A stretch of DNA of 64,000 nucleotides from positions 81,911 through 145,910 of the forward strand of contig QXHL01000001.1 in NCBI GenBank assembly GCA_003584005.1, in the 5' to 3' direction. Origin of the DNA: Alicyclobacillaceae bacterium I2511 (GTDB taxonomy: Bacteria; Bacillota; Bacilli; Alicyclobacillales; Alicyclobacillaceae). The translations under genes were made by a program, and so were the position numbers. Positions 1 through 9,800 of the stretch are shown piece after piece; within the stretch, counting starts at the first letter, position 1; each line of letters starts with the position of its first letter. Under the pieces are notes generated by a model, which saw nothing but the letters and a program-made list of their open reading frames with translations, was not told the DNA's origin and did no database searches.

Positions 1-2167
1 CAAAAACTGTATCGCCGCCCCACTCCTCAGCCACCAGTCCATGCTGAGTCAATTCCTGCTTGACTCGGTCCGGGCTGGCTCCGGGCTTATCAATCTTGTT
101 GATGGCGACAATAATTGGTACATTGGCCGCGCTGGCATGGTTGATGGCCTCTACAGTTTGAGGCATCACTCCGTCATCTGCAGCAACGACAAGAATCGTA
201 ATGTCTGTGATTTGTGCACCTCGAGCCCTCATGGTGGTGAACGCCTCATGTCCCGGCGTATCAAGGAATGTGATTTTTCGTCCACTGACCTCCACTTGGT
301 AGGCTCCAATATGCTGGGTAATTCCACCAGACTCAGTGGCCGTCACGTGACTGTCCCGAATGGCATCCAACAATGTGGTTTTGCCATGGTCCACGTGGCC
401 CATAATGGTGACTACTGGTGGACGGGGCCGTAGGTCCTCCGATTTGTCTTCTTGTATCAACATATCCAGAGCCTCTTCGTCCACTGGCTCCAACACGTTT
501 AGTTTGATTTTGTATTCAACAGCAATCAATTCCATAGCGTCTGTATCAATTTCCTGATTGATGGTTGCCATGACCCCAAGAAACAATAGCTTCTTGATGA
601 TTTCCGATGGCTCACGTTTAATGAGTTTGGCAAAATCCGCCACCGTTAGTGGTCCTTCCACGGTAACCTCTTGGGGAAGTTCAACCCGCGGAATAATACG
701 ATTTCCCCCGTTGTTATCTGCACCCGGACGACGACGAGTTCGATTATGAACCAGTTTATCCTCGTTAAATCCTTCTTTGCGATCCCGATAGTCTATCTGC
801 TTTCTGTCCCGTTCTTTCTCCTTCGCCTTCGCCGTCGGGCTCACAGGTTTTGCTGCACCCGCTGCCCCGGCGGGACGAGTTCCGCCGCCAAATCGACTGC
901 CACCGCCACTGCGTGGCGCACCCCCAGTGCGACCATTAGCGCGGTCTGCGACAGGGTCTCGCCGAACCGTCCGTTGCTCACCTCCGGATGTCCCAGTCCG
1001 TGCTGCTCCACTGTTACCCCCACGATTGCCGCCACCCCCGTAGCCGCCAGTACGCGGAGCACCACTGCTACCACGGTCGCCCCCGTAGCCACCGGTACGC
1101 GGAGCACCACTGCTGCCACGGTCGCCCCCATAGCCACCGGTACGCGGGGCACCACTGCTGCCGCGGTCGCCGCTGTAACCACCGGTACGCGGGGCACCAC
1201 TGCTGCCGCGGTCGCCGCTGTAACCACCGGTACGCGGGGCACCACTGCTGCCGCGGTCGCCGCTGTAACCACCGGTACGCGGGGTACCACTGCTACCACG
1301 GTCGCCGCTGTAGCCGCCGGTACGCGGAGGTCTACTACTCCCGCGATCACTGCTACCACCGCCGGTACGTGCTGGCCCACTGCTACTACGGTCACTATTG
1401 CTACCAGTAGGGCGCGCTGGTATGTCTGGGCGCACACCCAGCATATCTTGTCTAGGGGTTTCTACCCCCTTATTGTCAGGGATTGTGCCCATACTCCCAC
1501 TTTGAGTTCGGCCTAGTTCCCTTTCCTTCGGCAACCCTGTACCCTCGCTGGAACTCTGAGGCTGTCCCTGTGCACTCGGTGTATTGCCTAACGATGGGGA
1601 CGTCTGCAGTTCGCCACTATCATCCACCCGTTCAACGGCACTCCCTGAAAGATTTCGACCCGCCTGCATGGCCACAGATGCTGAATGTGTTTCGGCTCCG
1701 GCAGACCCGGCTGCCAATGAATCTGCTCCTATCATTCCAGAACTCCGTTGCTCTTCTTGTCTTCGAACGCCGCTAGTGCCATTCATCTCGTCCGTCCTTC
1801 TCCCACCCCTGTAATCCTTGTCATCGATACGGGGGTGGGCCATGCCAACAGATCCACCGATCCGTCCCCCGCTCGCCACAGGATAATTACTCTCCGGTTT
1901 GCTTTTTTGTTCCGCTCCAGCAGAACGAGCATTGCGCTCGCGCTGGCGCTGCTTTTCTCGCAAATCTTTTTCCACCTCAGTAGCGTGGCGCTGGGCAGCA
2001 CGCTGTTTCACCTCAGAAAAAAATCGTTCAACCTTTTCTACCATTTCAGGATCCATAACACTCATATGGTTTGCAACTGGAACGTCCAGGCGACTGAGAA
2101 TTGTCAAAATTTCCTTTGAAGACATATTCAGTTGTTTGGCGTATTCATACACCCGCAATTTCGTCAA
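1..2167 (-). CDS. infB: translation initiation factor IF-2 (N-terminal 722 codons, cut by window start)
   Basis: GTPase that places initiator tRNA on the 30S subunit and promotes subunit joining. The C-terminal part lies outside the window. Seen: an N-terminal helical IF2N domain (residues 1-52, [18 protein letters not shown]), a very long low-complexity linker with 15-residue Gly-rich repeats (about 254-372), a second IF2N-like domain (about 495-560), then the G domain with GHVDHGKTT near residue 590, DTPGHEAF and NKID. I chose the TTG at 2167 because the product then begins [10 protein letters not shown], matching the family start, and GGGGGTGAT lies just upstream. It overlaps the end of ylxQ by 23 nt. 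The region before the G domain is about 585 residues, against roughly 220 in B. subtilis. Confidence 0.97.
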   Translation of the reverse strand, partial: MTKLRVYEYAKQLNMSSKEILTILSRLDVPVANHMSVMDPEMVEKVERFFSEVKQRAAQRHATEVEKDLREKQRQRERNARSAGAEQKSKPESNYPVASGGRIGGSVGMAHPRIDDKDYRGGRRTDEMNGTSGVRRQEEQRSSGMIGADSLAAGSAGAETHSASVAMQAGRNLSGSAVERVDDSGELQTSPSLGNTPSAQGQPQSSSEGTGLPKERELGRTQSGSMGTIPDNKGVETPRQDMLGVRPDIPARPTGSNSDRSSSGPARTGGGSSDRGSSRPPRTGGYSGDRGSSGTPRTGGYSGDRGSSGAPRTGGYSGDRGSSGAPRTGGYSGDRGSSGAPRTGGYGGDRGSSGAPRTGGYGGDRGSSGAPRTGGYGGGGNRGGNSGAARTGTSGGEQRTVRRDPVADRANGRTGGAPRSGGGSRFGGGTRPAGAAGAAKPVSPTAKAKEKERDRKQIDYRDRKEGFNEDKLVHNRTRRRPGADNNGGNRIIPRVELPQEVTVEGPLTVADFAKLIKREPSEIIKKLLFLGVMATINQEIDTDAMELIAVEYKIKLNVLEPVDEEALDMLIQEDKSEDLRPRPPVVTIMGHVDHGKTTLLDAIRDSHVTATESGGITQHIGAYQVEVSGRKITFLDTPGHEAFTTMRARGAQITDITILVVAADDGVMPQTVEAINHASAANVPIIVAINKIDKPGASPDRVKQELTQHGLVAEEWGGDTVF
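1052..1408 (-). repeat. 45-bp tandem repeat inside infB (about eight units)
   Basis: Units of 45 bp start at 1052, 1097, 1142, 1187, 1232, 1277 and 1322, with a degenerate 42-bp unit at 1367. Those at 1142, 1187 and 1232 look identical. On the coding strand each gives a 15-residue unit of the form [15 protein letters not shown], rich in Gly, Ser and Arg. The reading frame is kept throughout, and units diverge towards both ends, as expected for expansion by slippage or unequal recombination inside a disordered linker. Confidence 0.9.
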
Positions 2168-2495
2168 TCACATCACCCCCGTTGGAATCTCGCAAATCCG
2201 CCAACACCCTTTGGGCAAATCCGGGGTCTGTTACCGCGACCGCGACTACCTGGGATCTCCCACATGCAATGCCTAGAGTTTTCCTGTCCGCTGCTTTTAG
2301 CAGCGGGACACTGTAGTATGCACACTTGTCTGCGTACTTTTTGGCGGCATTTGCTCCGACATCAGCCGCCACAATCACCAAACTAGCCGATTTATCACGA
2401 ATGGCCACCAGAACAGCTTCCTGCCCAATCCGTCCATGACCAGCCCGGACGGCCATTCCCAGTCGTTGCAATCCCCGTTTACTCAGATCTGTCAA
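2145..2495 (-). CDS. ylxQ: L7Ae/L30e-family RNA-binding protein YlxQ
   Basis: Small (116 aa) L7Ae/L30e-fold protein of the nusA-infB operon, expected to bind kink-turn-like RNA; its exact cellular role is poorly known. The sequence shows the typical pattern: a Gly-rich start ([12 protein letters not shown]), a hydrophobic strand ([17 protein letters not shown]) and the [15 protein letters not shown] segment. The start is TTG at 2495, preceded by AGGAGG at 9 nt. It overlaps ylxR upstream by 17 nt and infB downstream by 23 nt, so it is translationally coupled on both sides. Identification rests on context plus fold signature. Confidence 0.9.
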   Translation of the reverse strand: MTDLSKRGLQRLGMAVRAGHGRIGQEAVLVAIRDKSASLVIVAADVGANAAKKYADKCAYYSVPLLKAADRKTLGIACGRSQVVAVAVTDPGFAQRVLADLRDSNGGDVIDEIAGV

Positions 2496-2769
2496 TGCTT
2501 TTATCCTCCTGCATTTGACATTCCAAGCTATCCAGCACCCCTACCGGAATGCTTACTTTTAAAGCTCGTTCTAAGGACTTACGTTTGCGTGCCTGCTTAA
2601 AACACTCAGGGTCTGGACACAAATAAGCACCTCTGCCATTGCGCTTACCTGTCCCATCCACAACAACGTCCCCCTGGGGTGTCAAGACGACACGCATTAA
2701 TTCCCGTTTAGGTCGCATCGTCTGGCAACCCACACACTTGCGCAGTGGCACTTTGCGCACCCGCTGCAT
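2479..2769 (-). CDS. ylxR: YlxR/RnpM (DUF448) RNA-binding protein
   Basis: A DUF448 protein of 96 aa; in B. subtilis the family (RnpM) has been reported to bind and modulate RNase P. Hallmarks seen: RKCVGCQTM near the N terminus, a basic central strand, GRGAYLCPDPEC and a Lys/Arg-rich KQARKRKSLERAL helix. The two Cys pairs (CVGC and CPDPEC) are both present. ATG at 2769 is preferred because GGGAGGG lies 6 nt before it; an in-frame TTG five codons upstream lies before that site and is less likely. It sits between nusA and ylxQ. Confidence 0.93.
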   Translation of the reverse strand: MQRVRKVPLRKCVGCQTMRPKRELMRVVLTPQGDVVVDGTGKRNGRGAYLCPDPECFKQARKRKSLERALKVSIPVGVLDSLECQMQEDKSIDRSE

Positions 2770-2818
2770 GCGCAACCCTCCCAATCATCCCTCACCGCGA
2801 CTGGCAAATTGCCAGGGC

Positions 2819-3937
2819 TTAAGGTTCGTGCAACCAATCAGAGGCCAGTGTGCCCACGTCTTCCTCTTCCACTTCATCCGCTAGACGCCCAAACATCCCT
2901 AGTTCTGCGGCCTGAGTTTCACTTTTAATGTCAATTTTCCAGCCAGTAAGTTTTGCTGCAAGGCGTGCATTTTGACCCTCTTTACCAATGGCAAGGGAGA
3001 GTTGATGATCTGGTACAATAGCCCTAGCAACTTTATCCGGTTCAAGAATCTGCACGTTCACGACTTTTGCTGGGGATAGGCTATTCCCCACCCATTCTCG
3101 TGCATCCTCGCTCCACTTAATGATATCGACCTTTTCACCACTGAGTTCATTCACGACTGCCTGCACCCGCAATCCTCGTGCACCTACACAGGCGCCAATC
3201 GGATCCACCTCTGGGTTGCGCGAGTATACAGCAATCTTAGAACGATACCCAGCCTCCCTGGCGATAGATTTGATTTCCACAACCCCATCATAAATTTCCG
3301 GAACTTCTAGTTCGAACAATCGTTTCAAAAGCCCTGGATGGGTTCGCGATACAACCACCTGCGGTCCCTTGCTAGTTCGCTCCACTCTGGCGATGTAGGC
3401 CTTGATGCGATCTCCCGGTTGTAACCGATCCATCGGCATCTGCTCGGACAATGGTAGCACCGCCTCAGTTTCTCCCACATCCACATAAGCCGCTCGACCA
3501 TCCACTCGCTGAACCACACCGTTGACAATATCCGATTCCCTGTCCACAAATTTATGGTAAATAATAGAGCGCTCCGCCTCGCGGATTTTTTGCGTGACCA
3601 CCTGCTTTGCCGTCTGTGCAGCAATGCGTCCGAAGTCCCGCGGAGTCACTTCAATTTCCACTACATCTCCTAATTGGTAATGTGGATCCATATCTAAGGC
3701 TGTATCTATAGAAATCTCTAAATGCGGGTTACCAGGTTCTTCAACCACCGTCTTGCGGGCAAATACATGCACTTCTCCGGATTCGTGACCAATTTCCACG
3801 CGAACATTGGGTGCTGAATTGAAATTTCGTTTATACCCGGAAATCAATGCTGCCTCTATGGCCTCCAAGAGCGTATCCTTCTCGATTCCCTTTTCCCTTT
3901 GCAATTGCTCCAGTGCTTCCATAAACTCGACGTTCAT
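2819..3937 (-). CDS. nusA: transcription termination/antitermination factor NusA
   Basis: Binds RNA polymerase and nascent RNA, stimulating pausing and intrinsic termination. At 372 aa it matches the short Bacillota form without the C-terminal acidic repeats of enterobacteria. Domains in order: N-terminal RNAP-binding domain (1-about 130), S1 (about 135-200, DIVNGVVQRVDGRAAYVDVG), KH1 (VDPIGACVGARGLRVQAVVNEL) and KH2 (LSLAIGKEGQNARLAAKLTGWKIDI), then a short acidic tail. ATG at 3937 follows GAGAGGGGG. It is second in the rimP-nusA-ylxR-ylxQ-infB operon. Confidence 0.97.
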   Translation of the reverse strand: MNVEFMEALEQLQREKGIEKDTLLEAIEAALISGYKRNFNSAPNVRVEIGHESGEVHVFARKTVVEEPGNPHLEISIDTALDMDPHYQLGDVVEIEVTPRDFGRIAAQTAKQVVTQKIREAERSIIYHKFVDRESDIVNGVVQRVDGRAAYVDVGETEAVLPLSEQMPMDRLQPGDRIKAYIARVERTSKGPQVVVSRTHPGLLKRLFELEVPEIYDGVVEIKSIAREAGYRSKIAVYSRNPEVDPIGACVGARGLRVQAVVNELSGEKVDIIKWSEDAREWVGNSLSPAKVVNVQILEPDKVARAIVPDHQLSLAIGKEGQNARLAAKLTGWKIDIKSETQAAELGMFGRLADEVEEEDVGTLASDWLHEP

Positions 3938-3978
3938 GGAACGATAGCCCCCTCTCCCTGCCGTCCAGGTCCTGCTGC

Positions 3979-4452
3979 TTAAAACTGTACCGCTAAGCGC
4001 GCAGAAGCGACCCTCGCAGTTGGAATCACTACTTCGTGGGTCTTAGTCACCTTTTTGACCGCTAGGGTCAAGCCGGATTCGTCGTAATGGACGAGTACTC
4101 CAGCAAAAGTTTTCTGACCGTCCATGGGTTCGTATAAACCCACACTCACATAAGACCCAATGGCCTGCTGAAAATCCCGAGGTTTTTTCAGAGGACGCTC
4201 AGCCCCAGGTGACGACACCTCTAGGAAGTAGGCGGTGGGAATGGGATCCACCTCATCTAACAAATCGGACAGAGCCTCACTAACCCGACCGCAGTCGTCC
4301 AGGTCCACTCCACCAGGTTTGTCGATAAATACCCGCAAGTACCAACTGTCGCCTTCCTTTTTGTACTCAACGTCCACAAGTTCTACGCCAGCCGTTGAGA
4401 CAATGGGTTCCGCCAGCCTCTCCACGATGTCTGTCACACGTTCCTTTGGCAA
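3979..4452 (-). CDS. rimP: ribosome maturation factor RimP
   Basis: Assembly factor for the 30S subunit (157 aa, usual length). An N-terminal alpha/beta domain (ERVTDIVERLAEPIV, ELVDVEYKKEGDSWYLRVFIDKPGGVDLDDC) is followed by the signature EVSSPGAERPLKKPRDF and a C-terminal SH3-like barrel. TTG start at 4452 with AGGAGG 7 nt upstream. It is the first gene of the operon that ends in infB and is preceded by a promoter at 4646-4674 and a structured leader. polC, its usual upstream neighbour, is separated from it here by typA on the other strand. Confidence 0.96.
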   Translation of the reverse strand: MPKERVTDIVERLAEPIVSTAGVELVDVEYKKEGDSWYLRVFIDKPGGVDLDDCGRVSEALSDLLDEVDPIPTAYFLEVSSPGAERPLKKPRDFQQAIGSYVSVGLYEPMDGQKTFAGVLVHYDESGLTLAVKKVTKTHEVVIPTARVASARLAVQF

Positions 4453-4540
4453 AGAGCTACCTCCTTCAAACCTTACCCAAACCCGGATCCTGTTGAATCA
4501 CCGTACTATTTTGGGGCTGTAGGCAATATGCAGGACTGCG

Positions 4541-4582
4541 TTCTCTGAACTTGCCACATCGTCCTCAGAACTCGCCACATCA
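4541..4582. repeat. imperfect 21-bp tandem duplication in the rimP leader
   Basis: 4541-4561 and 4562-4582 match at 17 of 21 positions and share the core GAAC(T/C)(T/C)GCCACATC. The pair sits between the leader hairpin and the rimP start, so both copies would be transcribed. It may be a two-copy binding element or simply a duplication. Confidence 0.6.
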
Positions 4583-4586
4583 TAGA

Positions 4587-4616
4587 GCGAAGAGTGGGGA
4601 AGCCCCCACTCTTCGC
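4587..4616 (-). promoter_or_regulatory. perfect 13-bp hairpin in the rimP 5' leader
   Basis: GCGAAGAGTGGGG (4587-4599) pairs without mismatch with 4604-4616 around a 4-nt loop. Neither strand has a T-run after it, so it does not look like an intrinsic terminator. It would lie about 25-50 nt into the rimP mRNA. It could stabilise the 5' end or be a protein-binding site used for feedback on this operon; no known leader family is recognised. Confidence 0.6.
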
Positions 4617-4645
4617 GCACAACCTATACGAAGCCTAACATTTGA

Positions 4646-4674
4646 AGTATATCATTAACATTCACTGTGCGCAA
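4646..4674 (-). promoter_or_regulatory. sigma-A promoter of the rimP-nusA-infB operon
   Basis: On the minus strand, TTGCGC (4669-4674) and TATACT (4646-4651) are separated by exactly 17 bp. Transcription would begin near 4639, giving a leader of about 185 nt before rimP that contains the perfect hairpin at 4587-4616 and the 21-bp duplication at 4541-4582. Seen directly: the boxes and their spacing. Activity is inferred. Confidence 0.7.
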
Positions 4675-4694
4675 ACCACAATTGTCCTTTTCCA

Positions 4695-4724
4695 TTGCAT
4701 CTGTTTTGACTCCTGTGTTATGTT
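4695..4724 (+). promoter_or_regulatory. probable typA promoter
   Basis: TTGCAT (4695-4700) and TATGTT (4719-4724) are 18 bp apart, about 30 bp before the typA start. A second -35-like TTGACT overlaps the spacer at 4704-4709, so the assignment is uncertain. This is the only stretch between the divergent rimP and typA that can drive typA. Confidence 0.4.
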
Positions 4725-4757
4725 CAGTTACGCATATACCCAATGGAGGCCTTCAAT

Positions 4758-6605
4758 ATGAAAATCAGTGTCAATGAACAGTTACGAAATGTGGCAATTG
4801 TGGCACACGTGGACCACGGGAAAACCAGTCTTGTGGACCAGTTGCTTCGTCAGTCCGGTTTATTTAGAAAGAATGAGACGTTTCAAGAACGCGCTATGGA
4901 CTCAGATGTACTCGAGCGAGAACGTGGGATTACCATCCTAGCCAAAACCACTTCCATTCCTTACCAGGGCGTTAAAATCAACATCGTGGACACACCAGGC
5001 CACGCGGATTTTAGCGGCGAAGTGGAGCGAATTGTAAAAATGGTGGATGGCGTTCTACTTGTTGTGGACGCCTTTGAAGGGGTGATGCCCCAGACAAAAT
5101 TTGTACTGCAAAAAGCCCTTGCAGAAGGTCTTACTCCGATAGTTGTGATTAATAAAATGGATCGGGAGAACGCACGCCCGACAGAAGTCGTGGATGAAGT
5201 ATTGGACCTGTTTATTGAGCTTGGAGCGAGCGTGGAACAGTGTGAGTTCCCTGTGGTCTACACTTCAGCAGTGAAAGGAACCGCCAGCCTAGACCCTTCC
5301 CAAATGGTGGGGGACATGGGGGCATTGTTCGACGCCATCATACGCCACATCTCTGGACCCACTGTCGAGGCGAATGGTCCCTTGCAGCTACAAGTCGCCA
5401 TTTTGGACTACAATGAATTTTTGGGGCGTATTGGTATTGGGAGGATTTTCCGAGGACAAATTCATGCTGGGCAGAACGTGCAAGTGGTGCGTCGAGATGG
5501 CACCTTACAGCGAGGCCGGATTGCAAAATTATTTGGGTTTGAAGGACTACGCCGGATAGAAATCGAACACGGCGAAGCCGGAGATATCGTGGCTATTGCT
5601 GGAATTGACGGCCTCACGGTGGGGGAAACCGTGTGTCACCCCGAGACTCCCGAGGCCCTGCCCTTGGTAGGCATTGACGAGCCCACTTTACAGATGGCTT
5701 TTCATGTCAACGATAGCCCATTTGCGGGTCAGGAAGGTACCTATGTGACATCCCGAAAATTGCGCGAGCGTCTGTACTCAGAATTAGAATCTGATGTCAG
5801 TCTACGCGTGGAAGATACTGCAGATTCCGACACGTTCTTAGTCTCCAGCCGTGGAGAACTTCACCTATCCATTTTAATTGAAAAAATGCGCCGCGAGGGT
5901 TACGAAATGCAAGTGGCCAAACCCCATGTGATTGTTAAGAAACAACAAGGCGCTACACTGGAACCTTTGGAATGGCTGATGGTAGAAGTCCCTAATGAAG
6001 TCACTGGCAACGTGATTGAATCTTTGGGATTGCGCAAAGCGGAAATGCAAAAACTACAACCGCTTGGGGATGGCCTTACCACGCGAATGGAATTCACGGT
6101 TCCTATGCGAGGTCTGATTGGCTTTCGCACAGAATTTTTGACACTGACTCGTGGCTATGGCATCATGCACCACAGCTTCCATGAGTACGGGCCATGGCGT
6201 GGGGAAGTCACTACCCGACGCCAGGGAGTGCTTGTGGCTAGCGAAACGGGAATGACCACCGCCTATAGTCTGCAGAACTTGGAAGACCGCGGTGTCATGT
6301 TCATCCGACCCGGTACCCAGGTTTACGAGGGTATGATTGTCGGTGAGCACACCCGTGAAAATGACATTACCATTAATGTCACCCGACAAAAGCATATGAC
6401 AAATGTTCGTTCTGCGACTAAAGAGGAGACATCCCGCCTAAAAACCCCACGAGAACTCAGCCTGGAGTCCGCCGTCACTTACATTGCGGACGACGAGTTA
6501 TGCGAAATCACCCCTAAAAGCCTACGCATTCGCAAACGGGTTTTAAATAAAAGCGAACGAGAAAAGCAGTCCAGGCGCAGCAAAACAGCTGCAGATGGAG
6601 AATAA
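4758..6605 (+). CDS. typA: ribosome-associated GTPase TypA/BipA
   Basis: EF-G-like translational GTPase linked to ribosome assembly and stress or cold adaptation. 615 aa, usual length. Domains: G domain with [10 protein letters not shown] near residue 15, the [11 protein letters not shown] switch, DTPGHADF and NKMD; then domains II, III and V ([16 protein letters not shown]), and the BipA-specific C-terminal domain. ATG at 4758 has GGAGG 8 nt upstream; the ATG at 4743 would lie on top of that site. It is a single gene on the plus strand between polC and rimP, an unusual insertion, with its own promoter and terminator. Confidence 0.96.
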   Translation: MKISVNEQLRNVAIVAHVDHGKTSLVDQLLRQSGLFRKNETFQERAMDSDVLERERGITILAKTTSIPYQGVKINIVDTPGHADFSGEVERIVKMVDGVLLVVDAFEGVMPQTKFVLQKALAEGLTPIVVINKMDRENARPTEVVDEVLDLFIELGASVEQCEFPVVYTSAVKGTASLDPSQMVGDMGALFDAIIRHISGPTVEANGPLQLQVAILDYNEFLGRIGIGRIFRGQIHAGQNVQVVRRDGTLQRGRIAKLFGFEGLRRIEIEHGEAGDIVAIAGIDGLTVGETVCHPETPEALPLVGIDEPTLQMAFHVNDSPFAGQEGTYVTSRKLRERLYSELESDVSLRVEDTADSDTFLVSSRGELHLSILIEKMRREGYEMQVAKPHVIVKKQQGATLEPLEWLMVEVPNEVTGNVIESLGLRKAEMQKLQPLGDGLTTRMEFTVPMRGLIGFRTEFLTLTRGYGIMHHSFHEYGPWRGEVTTRRQGVLVASETGMTTAYSLQNLEDRGVMFIRPGTQVYEGMIVGEHTRENDITINVTRQKHMTNVRSATKEETSRLKTPRELSLESAVTYIADDELCEITPKSLRIRKRVLNKSEREKQSRRSKTAADGE

Positions 6606-6702
6606 CTTCAGACTTCTTGAAACGTTTCCAGTGTCCCAGTAACAACCAGTGGGTGGGTTGAGTTGTGAGAGACAGTCGTTAACGCCAACCCATCTGGATA
6701 GA

Positions 6703-6760
6703 AGCAATACTGTTCCACACCCGCAAGCAAGGTTGTGGAACAGTATTGCTTACGCTTTTT
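6703..6760 (+). terminator. rho-independent terminator of typA
   Basis: AGCAATACTGTTCCACA (6703-6719) pairs perfectly with 6734-6750 (17 bp, 14-nt loop) and is followed by TACGCTTTTT. It lies about 100 nt after the typA stop, between the convergent typA and polC. Confidence 0.85.
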
Positions 6761-6785
6761 GTACCTTAAGTTTTTGTACCTTAAG
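6756..6785. repeat. exact 15-bp tandem repeat after the typA terminator
   Basis: TTTTTGTACCTTAAG occurs twice back to back (6756-6770, 6771-6785). The first copy includes the T-tract of the terminator, so the duplication supplies a second T-tract downstream. It is non-coding. Confidence 0.75.
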
Positions 6786-6815
6786 GTTGATTAAAAGTCT
6801 TTCCACGGTGGCTAC

Positions 6816-9800
6816 TTAAAACAGCGAAAGTTGGTTGGATTCTGGAAGCCCGGCAAGACACCCGAGGCCCTCCAGAACATCCACCACTGCCCGTGATACC
6901 TTACTCCGAGATTGCAAGTCTTCCACAGAGAGAAACGGGCCCTCATCCCGGGAACGTTGCAAACTATGGGCAGCTGTTTCCCCAATGCCAGGAACAGCAG
7001 CAAAGGGAGGTAACAGCGCCGCTTGGTTTTTCTCAATGAGAAATCGTGTGGCATCGGAGCGATACAGATCTAATGGCAGAAAACGGTATCCCCGAACCAC
7101 CGTTTCCAGAGCTAGTTCTAGGACAGTTTGCAACCCTTTCTCCTTAGCCGATGCGGTGTTCCCCTTTTCTTCAATTTCTTCAATTTTATGAACAATCGCC
7201 TCCTTACCCTGTACCATGGCTTCAATGTCAAAATCATCTGCTCGAACTGTAAAGTAGGTAGCGTAAAATGGCAGTGGATAATAGACCTTGAACCAGGCAA
7301 TCCGCATCGCCATGAGTACATAAGCGGAAGCATGGGCCTTCGGAAACATGTACTTGATTTTTTTGCCCGATTCAACATACCATGCTGGTACTCCAAAGGA
7401 CTGCATATACTGTGCGTCCACATCCGAAACACCCTTGCCTTTGCGGATGGACTCCATGATTTTAAATGCTCGGGAAGGCTCCAGTCCCTTATAAATCAAA
7501 TAGATCATAATGTCGTCGCGGGCGCAAATGACTTCTGACAGGCTGGCTACCTTATTGCGAATCAATTCTTGGGCATTATTTAACCATACATCCGTGCCAT
7601 GGGATAATCCTGAAATACGAACCAACTCCGAAAACGTCGTGGGATGAGTATCCTCCAACATTTGGCGCACAAATTTTGTCCCGAATTCCGGGATTCCATA
7701 AGTCCCCGTGGAAGAACGGATATCTGCCGAATTCACTCCTAAACTATCCGTACCGGCAAACAGGCCCAACACCGCGGGGTCGTCCAGTGGTATGGTTTTA
7801 GGGTCAACCTCTGTAAGATCCTGAAGCATGCGAATTGCGGTAGGATCGTCATGGCCTAAAATATCTAGCTTCAATAGGCATTTTTCCAAACCCGAGTGAT
7901 AGTCAAAATGGGTGGTCAAAGTGCCCGTAGATTTGTCGTCAGCCGGGTACTGCACCGGGGTAAAATCATACACGCTCTTGTGCCCTGGAACCACAACTTG
8001 CCCTCCAGGATGCTGCCCAGTCGTTCGCTTGACCCCGGTACACCCCAGCACCAACCGATCAATTTCCGCATTTCGCAGGGTCAATCCTCGTTCTTCGGAA
8101 AACTTTTTGACATATCCGTAAGCTGTCTTTTCTGCCACACCAGAAATTGTCCCCGCCCGAAACACGTGATCCTTGCCAAACAATTCTTCCGTATAGCGGT
8201 GGGCCCGTGGTTGATACTCGCCAGAAAAATTCAGGTCAATGTCGGGGACCTTATCCCCATGAAAGCCCATAAATGTTTCAAACGGAATATTCTGCCCATC
8301 ACGCACCAGTTCCGTATTACACCGAGGGCACTCTTTATGCACAAGGTCGTACCCTGAACCCACGGAACCATCTTCAATGAACTCGGTGTACTTACACTCA
8401 GGACATCGGTAATGGGGTGCCAATGGATTTACCTCGGTGATGTCCGTCATGGTGGCCACCAGCGAAGAACCCACGGAACCGCGACTACCTACCAGATATC
8501 CGTCAGACAGAGATTTCACGACAAGCTTATGGGCAATCAAATAAATCACCGAAAACCCATGACTCGTGATGGAGTCCAATTCCTTGCGGAGGCGCTTTTC
8601 AACAATTTCAGGTAAGGGATTCCCGTATAGCTCTCTTGCTTTTGCATAGGCCATGGCTTCCATTTCAATTTCAGCACCCTCAATCACGGGTGTAAACAAC
8701 TCATCTGGAATGGGTTTCACTACCTCTATTCCATCCGCTATCATCGCAGTATGTGTCACTACAACCGCCTTTGCATCTTCCCCTAAATGTTGAAATTCGG
8801 TCAGCATCTCGTCGGTAGTGCGCAGGTGCATGGACGGTTGCCACGAACTCCCGCCGTTATGTTGAGACTGCAAAAAAATCTCACGATAGATACCATCCTG
8901 GGGGTTTAAGTAATGTACATCTCCACTGGCTACCACGGGGATTGCTAACCTTTTCCCTAAATCAACTATTTGACGGTGGATTTTCACGATACTTTCCCTG
9001 CTAGCCACTGTATTGTCCTGGATCAAGTTATCGTAGTGGTCTAGGGGCTGCAGTTCTAAAAAGTCGTAAAATTGACACATCTGTTCGATTTCATCGATGC
9101 TTTTACCCCTCAAAAAAGATTGAAATACCTCTCCATGCTGGCACCCACTGCCAATCAACAGTCCATCGCGCAAGCGTACCAACACACTACGAGGAACACG
9201 GGGAGTTCGATACAAATAATGAGTTTGGGCTAAAGAAACCAACTCATAAAGATTGCGCAGACCGGATTGACTCCGAACCATTACCGTTGCGTGAAAGGGG
9301 CGGATGCGAGAAGTATCCACTTCCCCAGACAAGGCGCTTAAGGACAATAAACTATTGATTTCTCGTTGTTTCAAATGTGTAAGCATATGAATAAACACTT
9401 TGGCGGTTGCCTCCGCATCTGCCAAAGCACGATGGTGATGCACCAGTTGAACTTGAAATTTTTGGCTAAGAGTCTTCAATCGATAATTTTTTTCCCCTGG
9501 ATACAGCAGACGAGCCAGTGCAAGCGTATCTACCACAGGGGATTCCCAATTAGGCCAGTTCAAACGAACCGCACATTGATTCAAAAAACCCACGTCAAAT
9601 TCAGCGTTATGAGCTACCCAAACTGCATCTGTTGCGAAACTGCGAAACTTGTCCAAAGCCTCAGCCAATTTAGGCTGACCTTCAACCATACTTTGAGAAA
9701 TGCCAGTCAACTCGGTAATTTTCGCCGATATTGACCGTTGCGGATCAATTAGCGTAGAAAAGGTTGCCGTGATTTGACCGTGTTCCACGCGAACAGCCGC

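Noticed and set aside
1052..1408. Regular repeats resembling a CRISPR array
   Set aside because: Units are contiguous without unique spacers, keep a reading frame and encode a protein linker.
671..1516. Long plus-strand and alternative-frame open frames over 671-1516 (Thr/Ala-rich), including 841-1437 minus and 988-1410 plus
   Set aside because: All are shadows of the 45-bp repeat inside infB; the infB frame is conserved on both sides and the products are low-complexity.
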